5,901 nt of DNA, taken from positions 1,832 through 7,732 of the forward strand of contig DHOD01000017.1 in NCBI GenBank assembly GCA_002407725.1, given 5' to 3'. The notes beneath the pieces are model-generated. The model ran no database searches, was not told where the DNA came from, and saw only the letters and a list, made by a program, of their open reading frames with translations. Position 1 is the stretch's first letter. Each line of letters starts with the position of its first letter. Below, one piece after another: positions 1-5,901 of the stretch. Source of the DNA: Christensenella sp. UBA5399. GTDB taxonomy: Bacteria > Bacillota > Clostridia > Christensenellales > Christensenellaceae. The translations under genes and the position numbers were made by a program.

Positions 1-161
1 TGGTGGGCGGCGGGTTGTTTGGATTCTGGGGGTTGGTGCTGGGCGTCCCCGTGTTCGCCGTCATCTATTCACTTATCTCCACGTTGATACACAACCGGCT
101 CGATAAAAAAGAAATATCCCCCGACCGTTATAACCGGCCGGAGGATTATTCCGACGTATAG
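1..161 (+). CDS. AI-2E/PerM-family transporter, C-terminal end (partial)
   Basis: The frame is open from the left edge (first full codon at 3) to a TAG at 159-161, giving the last 52 residues of a protein whose start lies outside the window. It opens with a glycine-rich GGGLFGFWG stretch, followed by LGVPVFAVIYSLI, which is a hydrophobic helix, then a short polar tail (HNRLDKKE...) ending in EDYSDV. The pattern GGxLFGxxGxxLGVPVFAV is the typical last membrane segment of the AI-2E family transporters (formerly UPF0118, PerM/YtvI-like). These are multi-pass inner membrane proteins; members have been linked to autoinducer-2 export or ion/proton antiport, but the substrate of this one cannot be told. 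It converges with the gene on the other strand, with only 15 bases between the two stop codons. Its last codons also encode the neighbour's transcription terminator. I see no terminator of its own downstream. Confidence 0.82.
   Translation, partial: VGGGLFGFWGLVLGVPVFAVIYSLISTLIHNRLDKKEISPDRYNRPEDYSDV
105..146 (-). terminator. Intrinsic terminator of the acyl-CoA synthetase-lgt-pncB operon
   Basis: Read on the minus strand, a 12-base-pair stem forms between 146-135 and 127-116 with a 7-base loop (GTTATAA), and is followed at once by ATTTCTTTTTT (115-105). Two of the pairs are G-U wobbles in the minus-strand RNA. They become C-A mismatches in the plus-strand RNA, so the hairpin is good in one direction only. 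It begins about 30 bases after the pncB stop codon. It lies wholly inside the last codons of the convergent transporter gene. Confidence 0.75.
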
Positions 162-176
162 CTTCCTTATATTACA

Positions 177-1604
177 TTAAACATTTTTGTCCAATAATCT
201 CTTTTTCAGGTTATACAGCTTATCCGACAGGTCCACCTTGTACTTGTGCGGCCTTTTGATCCGCAGTTGCTCGTCCCAGAATGTAGATTTTTCACCGGTG
301 GCATACTCACGTATGTCATGTAGCGCGGGCGGATCGTATACCAGCTCCCCATTCACAAATACAGGCTGCAGCAGGTACCGCACATGGAAATTGCTGACCT
401 TCATTTTTTTCCACGTCTCAATCGGATCAAAAATCGTCAACGGGCTGCCCTCATCAATCTCTTCATCATCCAGCATGATCAGGTCCGCGATTGCCTTGTC
501 GTCCGTATTTGAATAGAGACGCGCGATTTTTTTGATGCCCGGATTGGTGATTTTCCATACATTTTCACTGATTTTCAACTTGGGCTTCCACTCGCCGTCG
601 ACGCAACTGGCTGCCAACTTGTACACGCCGCCCATCGCCGGACGGTCATACCCGGTAATCAGCTTGGTTCCCACGCCCCACACATCAATTTTTGCCCCCT
701 GCTGCTTCAGGTCTGCAATCGTGTATTCGTCCAGGTCGCCCGACGCAAATATACGCGCCTTTGTGAAACCCGCATCGTCCAGCATCCTCCGCGCCTGCTT
801 GGAAAGGTACGCGAGATCGCCGGAATCCAGCCTGATGCCCACCGGCTCATGCCCTGCCGCCCGCAACTCCTGAAACACCGTTATGGCATTGGGCACGCCG
901 GACTGGAGCGTATCGTACGTATCCACCAGCAGCATGCACTTGTCCGGATAAATCTCCGCATACGCGCGGAACGAGCTCAGCTCATCCGGAAAGCTCATCA
1001 CCCAGCTGTGCGCCTGTGTCCCCGCCGCAATCGCGCCAAACATCTGCGCCGTCATTACATTGGACGTCGAAGCCGCGCCACCGATAATAGCCGCGCGCGC
1101 GCCATAGATGCCCGCATCCGGCCCCTGCGCGCGCCGGAGGCCAAATTCCAGGACAGAATCGCCCGCGGCGGCATACACCACCCTGCTCGCCTTTGTGGCA
1201 ATCAACGTCTGGTGGTTGACAATGTTGAGCAACGCCGTCTCAATCAACTGCGCCTCACAAAGCGGTGCCTTCACCCGTATCAACGGTTCCATCGGGAACA
1301 CTACCGTCCCCTCGGGCACTGCGTAAATGTCGCCGGTAAAACTGAAATCCCTGAGCATATGCAAAAAATCTTCCGAAAAAAGATTTAGCGAGCGCAGGTA
1401 TTGTATATCGTCCTCTTCAAACCGCAGGTGCTCCACCAGCTCGATCACCTGCTCCAGCCCTGCGCAAACAGCGTAATTGGTTTCATCCCCCTGTTTGCGG
1501 AAGAACATATCGTATACCGCGGGTTCCTTGTGCTTTCCCGTTCTATAGTACCCGTGCATCATTGTCAACTGATACAGGTCTGTCATCATTGTCAAATTTC
1601 TCAT
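177..1604 (-). CDS. pncB: Nicotinate phosphoribosyltransferase
   Basis: Makes nicotinate mononucleotide from nicotinate and PRPP with ATP hydrolysis (EC 6.3.4.21), the entry step of the Preiss-Handler NAD salvage route, in the cytoplasm. In a 475-residue numbering from this start one sees the N-terminal DLYQLTM motif (9-15), EFGLRRAQGPDAG (153-165), GTQAHSW with the histidine at 199 matching the autophosphorylated catalytic His of the family, LVDTYDT (226-232), IRLDSGDL (257-264), ASGDLDE (287-293) and the phosphate-binding GVGTKLITG (310-318). The length fits the Gram-positive-type family and the gene looks intact. Start choice: the frame runs upstream through ATG 1637-1635 and TTG 1640-1638, which overlap the lgt stop and would add 11 or 12 residues. 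I prefer ATG 1604-1602 because homologues begin at this RNLTMMTDLYQ segment and a GGAG (1617-1620) lies 12 bases upstream, though this spacing is long. It is the last gene of the operon. Confidence 0.95.
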   Translation of the reverse strand: MRNLTMMTDLYQLTMMHGYYRTGKHKEPAVYDMFFRKQGDETNYAVCAGLEQVIELVEHLRFEEDDIQYLRSLNLFSEDFLHMLRDFSFTGDIYAVPEGTVVFPMEPLIRVKAPLCEAQLIETALLNIVNHQTLIATKASRVVYAAAGDSVLEFGLRRAQGPDAGIYGARAAIIGGAASTSNVMTAQMFGAIAAGTQAHSWVMSFPDELSSFRAYAEIYPDKCMLLVDTYDTLQSGVPNAITVFQELRAAGHEPVGIRLDSGDLAYLSKQARRMLDDAGFTKARIFASGDLDEYTIADLKQQGAKIDVWGVGTKLITGYDRPAMGGVYKLAASCVDGEWKPKLKISENVWKITNPGIKKIARLYSNTDDKAIADLIMLDDEEIDEGSPLTIFDPIETWKKMKVSNFHVRYLLQPVFVNGELVYDPPALHDIREYATGEKSTFWDEQLRIKRPHKYKVDLSDKLYNLKKRLLDKNV

Positions 1605-1636
1605 GTTTGCATTATTCTCCGTACTGATGCCGCGCA

Positions 1637-2491
1637 TCAATCTTTTTTCTTGCTCTTTTTCTCTTTCTTTGGTTTTTCCGGCTCGACCCAGTCAAGCTGA
1701 TACCTGCCCACATATTCCTTGTTTTGCGGTTTTTTCACCTTCGCATACACCAGCCATGCCACGCCGACCGCAATCATAATAATGGAGACCAGCTGCGATA
1801 CAGGCATTCCCAAAAATTGCAGGGTCTGTATCCGCACACCTTCGATCCAAAGCCGACCGGTGCCATACCCGATCAGGTAAACGGCAAAAATGTTGCCGTC
1901 GCGCTTCGCACGCTTAAAATACCACATCATGATGGCAAACACCGCAAGGTTCCACATGCTTTCATAAAAGAACGTGGCGAGGAACCACTGCCCGCCATCC
2001 TGCACGCCGTACGGGAAAAACATCAGGTCGGGGTTGGTGATGGGCAGCCCGTATGCCTCCTGGTTGATGAAGTTGCCCCACCGCCCAATGGCCTGGCCCA
2101 GTATCAGGCCCGGCGTCGCGATGTCCATCAATCGCAAAAACGGGAATTTGCGCCATTTGCAAAGAATGAACGCCGCAAGGAACGCGCCTATGATCGCGCC
2201 ATAAATTGCCATGCCGCCTTCCCAGATGGCAAATATCTTGTCGGGGTTCTGTGCATAAAAATCCCATTCAAATGCTACATAATACAAGCGCGCGCCTATG
2301 ATCGACATGGGCAGCGCCAGTATCATCATGTCAAATATCAGTTCGGAATTATATCCCTTCCGTTTGGCGTTGTATATGGCAACCAGCACGCCCGCCACAA
2401 TACCGCCTGCGATAATAATCCCGTACCATGCAATGTCGAGGCCTTCTATCCCAAAGAGATTATGTACCGCGACTGTATCCAATCCGTCCAT
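1637..2491 (-). CDS. lgt: Phosphatidylglycerol-prolipoprotein diacylglyceryl transferase
   Basis: Moves the diacylglyceryl group of phosphatidylglycerol to the lipobox cysteine of prolipoproteins, the first step of lipoprotein maturation in the cytoplasmic membrane. The 284-residue protein has about seven hydrophobic segments (near 18-40, 50-75, 92-111, 122-140, 171-191, 200-217, 230-251). The Lgt signature GRWGNFINQEAYG (136-148) is present; R137, N140, E145 and G148 match E. coli R143, N146, E151 and G154. TGRLWIE (211-217) supplies the counterparts of R239 and E243. Y23 matches Y26. The position of E. coli H103 is Tyr97 (GGMAIYG). The C-terminal tail is very lysine-rich (from about 272) and probably cytoplasmic. 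The start has AAGGG 5 bases upstream (2497-2501), inside the 35-base gap after the acyl-CoA synthetase stop. Its TGA (1639-1637) overlaps a possible pncB ATG, which points to translational coupling. Confidence 0.97.
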   Translation of the reverse strand: MDGLDTVAVHNLFGIEGLDIAWYGIIIAGGIVAGVLVAIYNAKRKGYNSELIFDMMILALPMSIIGARLYYVAFEWDFYAQNPDKIFAIWEGGMAIYGAIIGAFLAAFILCKWRKFPFLRLMDIATPGLILGQAIGRWGNFINQEAYGLPITNPDLMFFPYGVQDGGQWFLATFFYESMWNLAVFAIMMWYFKRAKRDGNIFAVYLIGYGTGRLWIEGVRIQTLQFLGMPVSQLVSIIMIAVGVAWLVYAKVKKPQNKEYVGRYQLDWVEPEKPKKEKKSKKKD

Positions 2492-2526
2492 TTATGCCCT
2501 TACCTTCTTCCCGTGTATATCATGCT

Positions 2527-4179
2527 TCAGTTCTCTTCTTTGTTCAGGCCCAGCACCTCCGAGCCCCATTCGCGCAGCTTAAACTTTTGGATCTTTCCGC
2601 TGGCAGTCAGCGGGAAGCTATCCACAAATTTTACATAGCGGGGCGATTTGAACCGCGAAAGCCCCTCCTTGACAAAATCGATGATCTCCTGTTCTTCCGG
2701 ATGCTCGCCGTCTTTCAAAATCACGCACGCCAGCACCTCTTCCCCATACCTGTGGTCGGGCACGCCGACCACCTGCACATCGCGCACCGCCGGATGCGTA
2801 TAGATGTATTCTTCAATCTCACGCGGGTAGATGTTCTCTCCCCCGCGGATAATCATGTCCTTCAGCCGCCCCGTAACCTTAAAGAATCCGTCTTCATCCA
2901 TTGTGCCCAGGTCGCCGGTATGCAGCCATCCGTCCTCGTCGATTGCCTGCGCCGTTGCTTCCGGCATTTTATAGTAGCCCTTCATAATATTGTACCCGCG
3001 CGCGACAATCTCGCCCTGCGTATTTGGCGGCAGCTCTTCCCATGTCTCCGGATCCACAATTTTTGCTTCTACTCCCGGTACATGCTGCCCCACCGTCTCC
3101 ACCTTCTTTTCGATCGGATCGGTCGTGCGGGTCATTGTGATGGCGGGCGACGATTCCGTCTGCCCGTATGTGATTGTGATCTCGCTCATGTTCATTTCCG
3201 CTATACAACGCTTCATAAACTCGATCGGGCAAGTGGAGCCTGCCATGATGCCCGTCCGCAATGTAGAAAAATCGTATTTGCTGAAATCAGGATGGTCGAG
3301 CATCCCTATAAACATCGTGGGTACGCCGTGGCACGCCGTACACCGCTCTTCCTGAATCGCGTTCATCACCTTTACGGGGCTGTACGCATCCACCAGTATC
3401 ATAGCCGTCGCATGGGTGAAGGCAGCCATCACGCCCAGCACGCAGCCAAAGCAATGGAACAGTGGCACCACAATCAGCAGCCTGTCCTTCTCGCTCAGGT
3501 TCATGCAATCACCGATCGCCATCCCGTTGTTCACCAGATTATAATGGGTCAGCATAACCCCCTTGGGGAACCCCGTGGTACCCGACGTATACTGCATGTT
3601 GATCACATCGTCTATAGCCAGCTCCGCCATGTGGGCTTCCAGTTCTTCCTGCGGCACCTTTTCCGCAAACCCAAACAGCTGCTCCCATTTGAACATACCC
3701 GGTTGCTCGTCGCTGTCCAAGTAGACAACGTTTTTTAAAAACGGCAGCTTTTTAGAATCCAGCTTGCCAGGTTCCGCCTCATTCAGCTCCGGGCACAGGC
3801 CCCTTATGTGACTGACATAATCGGAATCCTTAAATCCCTTCATCATGATCAGCGTCATCGTATCCGACTGCTTGAGCAGGTATTCCAATTCGTATTGTTT
3901 ATAGTTTGTGTTCACCGTTACCAGCACCGCGCCCATCTTGGCGGTCGCAAACTGTGTGATGACCCATTCGGGATAGTTTGTCGCCCAAATGGAAACTTTA
4001 TCCCCACGCTGGACGCCCATCCCCATCAGGCCCCGCGCAACAATGTCCGTCACCTCATCCAGTTGCTTGTATGTATACCGCGCGCCTACATATGGCGCAA
4101 CCAGCGCATCGCTATCAGGATAATCTCTCGCCTGCTGCTTGAGCATATCCCCTATTGTTATTTTGAGCAGTTTTGACAT
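2527..4179 (-). CDS. Acyl-CoA synthetase (AMP-forming fatty acid-CoA ligase, ACSF2-like)
   Basis: A 550-residue adenylate-forming enzyme of the ANL superfamily, expected to activate a carboxylic acid, most likely a medium- or long-chain fatty acid, to acyl-AMP and then acyl-CoA. Numbered from this start: the ATP-binding P-loop YTSGTTGFPKG at 197-207, YGQTE at 338-342, HTGDLG at 420-425, the hinge and core motif GRLKDMIIRGGENIYPREIE at 437-456, and PLTASGKIQK near 523-532 with the C-terminal catalytic lysine at about 529. All core motifs are present and the gene is intact. The early segment NYPEWVITQFATAKMGAVLVTVN resembles the ACSF2/YngI-type group, but chain-length preference cannot be read from sequence; a benzoate- or cyclohexanecarboxylate-type substrate remains possible. 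An in-frame ATG at 4218 is rejected: it has no ribosome binding site and lies between the -35 and -10 of the promoter, whereas ATG 4179 has a strong one. First gene of the operon with lgt and pncB. Confidence 0.9.
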   Translation of the reverse strand: MSKLLKITIGDMLKQQARDYPDSDALVAPYVGARYTYKQLDEVTDIVARGLMGMGVQRGDKVSIWATNYPEWVITQFATAKMGAVLVTVNTNYKQYELEYLLKQSDTMTLIMMKGFKDSDYVSHIRGLCPELNEAEPGKLDSKKLPFLKNVVYLDSDEQPGMFKWEQLFGFAEKVPQEELEAHMAELAIDDVINMQYTSGTTGFPKGVMLTHYNLVNNGMAIGDCMNLSEKDRLLIVVPLFHCFGCVLGVMAAFTHATAMILVDAYSPVKVMNAIQEERCTACHGVPTMFIGMLDHPDFSKYDFSTLRTGIMAGSTCPIEFMKRCIAEMNMSEITITYGQTESSPAITMTRTTDPIEKKVETVGQHVPGVEAKIVDPETWEELPPNTQGEIVARGYNIMKGYYKMPEATAQAIDEDGWLHTGDLGTMDEDGFFKVTGRLKDMIIRGGENIYPREIEEYIYTHPAVRDVQVVGVPDHRYGEEVLACVILKDGEHPEEQEIIDFVKEGLSRFKSPRYVKFVDSFPLTASGKIQKFKLREWGSEVLGLNKEEN

Positions 4180-4182
4180 GTG

Positions 4183-4189
4183 CCCCTCC
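4183..4189 (-). promoter_or_regulatory. Strong ribosome binding site that sets the acyl-CoA synthetase start
   Basis: GGAGGGG on the minus strand; GGAGG ends 5 bases before ATG 4179-4177. This decides in favour of the shorter protein over the upstream in-frame ATG at 4218. Confidence 0.85.
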
Positions 4190-4208
4190 AGTTTTTTTAT
4201 ACTATCAT

Positions 4209-4237
4209 ATTCTATCAAATCAGCCCAACGGAATCAA
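4209..4237 (-). promoter_or_regulatory. Housekeeping-type promoter of the acyl-CoA synthetase-lgt-pncB operon
   Basis: Minus strand: -35 TTGATT (4237-4232), a 17-base spacer, and -10 TAGAAT (4214-4209), which match the consensus at 4 of 6 and 5 of 6 bases. Transcription would start near 4202, leaving a leader of about 20 bases before ATG 4179. A hexamer, TGATAG, occurs twice at a 10-base interval (4217-4212 and 4207-4202) over and just after the -10, and could be bound by a regulator. The rest of the divergent region between this and the opposing promoter (4238-4327) is AT-rich. It holds a loose 7-base inverted repeat (GTTTTTT 4257-4263, AAAAAAC 4288-4294), which may be chance. Confidence 0.65.
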
Positions 4238-4327
4238 TCTGCAATTTTCCATCACAGTTTTTTTGCCATATCGCCTCATAAAATTCCAAAAAACACGGCT
4301 AATACCAGCTTTTTTACACTTTTGGGA

Positions 4328-4356
4328 TTGATTTTTCCAAGTTTTTGGTATATTAT
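4328..4356 (+). promoter_or_regulatory. Housekeeping-type promoter of the FliD-like gene
   Basis: -35 TTGATT (4328-4333), exactly 17 bases of spacer, and -10 TATTAT (4351-4356), which is one base from TATAAT. The expected transcript start is near 4363, giving a leader of about 50 bases. A small CCAA-GTTT-TTGG palindrome (4337-4348) sits in the spacer. I see nothing like a flagellar sigma-28 promoter (TAAA and GCCGATAA-type boxes) upstream of the gene. Confidence 0.68.
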
Positions 4357-4412
4357 AGATATGTATAGTTATATCTTTTTATTGAATCACGACTTGTGGG
4401 AGAACAGACGTT

Positions 4413-5795
4413 ATGGTTGGCATCAATCAAGGCTACGGCTATGGCCAATTCAACCGAATCAGTACCCGCGGCACCTATGGGGGGCAAAAGGGCTCCTCTT
4501 CGAAGGGTGTTTCTTCCCGCGAGGGCGGTTTTAACAGCTCTTACAGCAGCGTTTACAACACGGCCTCCGCCATGGGCACCGCCCGCAAAATGCGTCCGTC
4601 GTTGCTTGAAGATTCTTCTTTCGAGAACACGGCAACCGGCCTTTCTTCATTGACAGACAGCACGGATGCGGACTACGAAGGTTTTGCAAAGGGCGTTTCC
4701 GATTTTGCAACGCGCAACACCAGCAACCTTGCATCGTTGAAGGATTCCGCTTCTGCACTGGGCCGCGCCGCAAGCTCCATCAACTCGTCCATACTGGTCA
4801 GCACGCAGACGGATATCGCAACCATCCAGGCCCCCAGCTTCTCCGACGGGGGGGAGCCGCTTCACTACGAGATACAAATTAACAGCCTTGCCTCGGGGCA
4901 GCAATCCCAGTCAGCCATGTTTGAAAGCGAGGCCAATTCCGTTTTCCGCCTGGGCGGGAACAACATTATATTACAGACAGATAACGGCGATTTTCAAATT
5001 GATTTTACAGTTGCCGCATCCGATACAAACCTCGATACATTAAACGTTATTTCGGAAGGGATCAACAGCGCGGGCATGGGTATTACCGCCGAAGTTGCCA
5101 CAAGTGACGGGCAGAGCACAATCCAGCTTGCCTCACAGGGTACGGGTACGCGCACCGCTTTCGATATGCTTGTGCCGGAAGGGCGGTCCGCCGCCGAAAA
5201 GCTGGAAATCCGTGAAACATCGGCAGCGGCAGATGCGGAATACACAATAAACGGCCAACGGTTTTACTCTGACACCAATACCGTCCCCCTGCCCTCCAGC
5301 GAGGGCTCGACCATGTCGTTGCACAGTACCGGCGGCACAACCATCCGGCAGGTGACCGACGCCTCGGGCGTGGTTTCCGCCATGCAGGATTTCGCCGCTT
5401 CCTACAACGCAGCCGTCTCCCACCTGAGCGGCAGCAGCGGACAGGGTTCCCGCAGCGCTCTGCGCATGATTGACGGCATGAACGCTTTAAGTGATAACGA
5501 AACTGCGCGATTGTCCGCCATGGGCATCCGGGCAGATGCCGAAAACAGCCTTACAGTCGACGAAGAGAAGCTGACTAACGCCGTCCGGGAAAACCCCGGC
5601 ATGGTACGTAATACGTTGTCCGGCAGCAACAGTATGACAGAGAACGTAGAAGAAGGTGCTGGCCGCGCAATGCGCATTTCCACCGCCAGTTATGCCGACT
5701 TCAACGCATTGCTTGGCGAATCACAACAAACGCCAAGCGGGATTATCAGCATGATGCTGCCCCAGCCCGGTTTTCTGATCGACTATATGCTATAA
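4413..5795 (+). CDS. FliD-like (flagellar cap/hook-associated protein 2-like) protein with unusual N-terminus
   Basis: The 460-residue protein has no signal peptide or membrane segment and contains neither cysteine nor tryptophan, as is common for flagellar axial and other exported filament proteins. Residues 1-60 are rich in Gly, Ser and Tyr (GYGYG, TYGG, SSYSS) and match nothing I know. Residues 90-130 look helical. From 150 comes a FliD N-domain-like beta segment (YEIQINSLASGQQSQ), then a hook IN-type motif (TLNVISEGINSAGMGITAEV, IN at 217-218), then EYTINGQRFYSDTNTV (276-291). Residues 320-404 follow the FliD C-domain pattern: DFAASYNAAVSHL, then LSAMGIRADAENSLTVDEEKL, then NPGMVRNTLSG. 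The canonical FliD opening (GLDTxxIVxxLM) is absent and the central region is short. It ends in a hydrophobic PGFLIDYML. The start has GGGAG (4398-4402) 10 bases upstream, and the frame is closed further upstream by TGA at 4383. It appears monocistronic, with its own promoter and terminator. Homology to FliD is my reading of motifs; function in or outside a flagellum is open. Confidence 0.72.
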   Translation: MVGINQGYGYGQFNRISTRGTYGGQKGSSSKGVSSREGGFNSSYSSVYNTASAMGTARKMRPSLLEDSSFENTATGLSSLTDSTDADYEGFAKGVSDFATRNTSNLASLKDSASALGRAASSINSSILVSTQTDIATIQAPSFSDGGEPLHYEIQINSLASGQQSQSAMFESEANSVFRLGGNNIILQTDNGDFQIDFTVAASDTNLDTLNVISEGINSAGMGITAEVATSDGQSTIQLASQGTGTRTAFDMLVPEGRSAAEKLEIRETSAAADAEYTINGQRFYSDTNTVPLPSSEGSTMSLHSTGGTTIRQVTDASGVVSAMQDFAASYNAAVSHLSGSSGQGSRSALRMIDGMNALSDNETARLSAMGIRADAENSLTVDEEKLTNAVRENPGMVRNTLSGSNSMTENVEEGAGRAMRISTASYADFNALLGESQQTPSGIISMMLPQPGFLIDYML

Positions 5796-5823
5796 CTAAC
5801 TTCTTTTGATCTCAATAGAGGAT

Positions 5824-5855
5824 AAAGGCCGTGAGTTGACGCCACGGCCTTTTTT
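5824..5855 (+). terminator. Intrinsic terminator after the FliD-like gene
   Basis: A perfect 10-base-pair stem, AAAGGCCGTG (5824-5833) with CACGGCCTTT (5843-5852), a 9-base loop, and a run of T from 5850 to 5855. It lies 28 bases after the stop codon. On the minus strand the same stem is followed only by a weak T run (TTTATCC), so it may act as a poorer terminator for the convergent gene at the right edge. Confidence 0.9.
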
Positions 5856-5862
5856 ATTGAAT

Positions 5863-5901
5863 TTATTTCGCACAATACATTTTCAAGGCTTCGTCATAAG
5901 G
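5863..5901 (-). CDS. C-terminal end of an unidentified convergent gene (partial)
   Basis: On the minus strand one frame is open from the right edge to a TAA at 5865-5863, encoding ...PYDEALKMYCAK. The stop lies just before the shared hairpin at 5824-5852, the layout expected for a gene converging on the FliD-like one. Twelve residues are too few to name a family, and the reading frame could be chance. Confidence 0.4.
   Translation of the reverse strand, partial: PYDEALKMYCAK

Noticed and set aside
240..300. Possible terminator for the AI-2E-family gene (GCGG...CCGC near 248-264)
   Set aside because: Only a four-base stem and no T-run follows on the plus strand.
849..1388. A 179-codon plus-strand open frame opposite pncB
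   Set aside because: Arg/His-rich antisense shadow of a well-supported enzyme gene.
1724..2638. A 304-codon open frame on the plus strand opposite lgt
   Set aside because: Antisense shadow of lgt with no domain-like pattern and no convincing ribosome binding site.
2428..3738. A 436-codon open frame on the plus strand opposite the acyl-CoA synthetase and the start of lgt
   Set aside because: The translation is rich in His, Arg and Cys with no recognisable motif, and it lies fully antisense to genes with complete family signatures. It is a by-product of codon bias on the other strand.
4257..4294. GTTTTTT / AAAAAAC inverted repeat in the divergent region as a terminator or riboswitch stem
   Set aside because: The arms are almost all A-T with a 24-base loop, so the stem is weak and likely to be chance.
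4337..4348. CCAA-GTTT-TTGG palindrome in the spacer of the plus-strand promoter as an operator
   Set aside because: The arms are only four bases long and the region is AT-rich; not enough to call a site.
4139..4534. A plus-strand open frame spanning the divergent region and the start of the FliD-like gene
   Set aside because: It crosses the promoter region and overlaps the FliD-like gene in another frame; its sequence has no family character.

Overview
The window looks like a chromosomal segment of a low-to-mid GC Bacillota (Clostridia-like) bacterium. The evidence is the protein families and their sequence style, the strong purine-rich ribosome binding sites, the TTGATT-N17-TATTAT/TAGAAT promoters of the housekeeping type and the intrinsic terminators with U-tracts. 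A more exact placement, for example in the Christensenellales, is only a guess. I see no RNA gene, CRISPR array, insertion sequence or prophage.

Layout. The left edge holds the last 52 codons of a plus-strand AI-2E/PerM-family membrane protein. It converges with a minus-strand operon that reads right to left: an acyl-CoA synthetase (start 4179), lgt (start 2491) and a nicotinate phosphoribosyltransferase, pncB (start most likely 1604). One promoter sits upstream at 4209-4237. One intrinsic terminator at 105-146 lies inside the coding sequence of the convergent transporter gene. The 233-base divergent region 4180-4412 carries two facing-away promoters with the same -35 hexamer and spacer length. 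From the right-hand promoter a single gene is read (4413-5795). It encodes a 460-residue protein with no cysteine or tryptophan that resembles the flagellar cap protein FliD in its middle and C-terminal parts but has a Gly/Ser/Tyr-rich N-terminus of a different kind. A strong intrinsic terminator follows at 5824-5855, and a convergent minus-strand gene tail enters at the right edge.

How the genes fit together. The operon joins fatty-acid activation, lipoprotein lipidation and NAD salvage. Each is an ordinary housekeeping activity, and no single pathway links all three. The tight lgt-pncB junction suggests co-translation. The FliD-like gene is the item most worth following: it has its own promoter and terminator and no flagellar neighbour in the window, so it may be a stand-alone or divergent cap or adhesin protein and not part of a flagellar operon.
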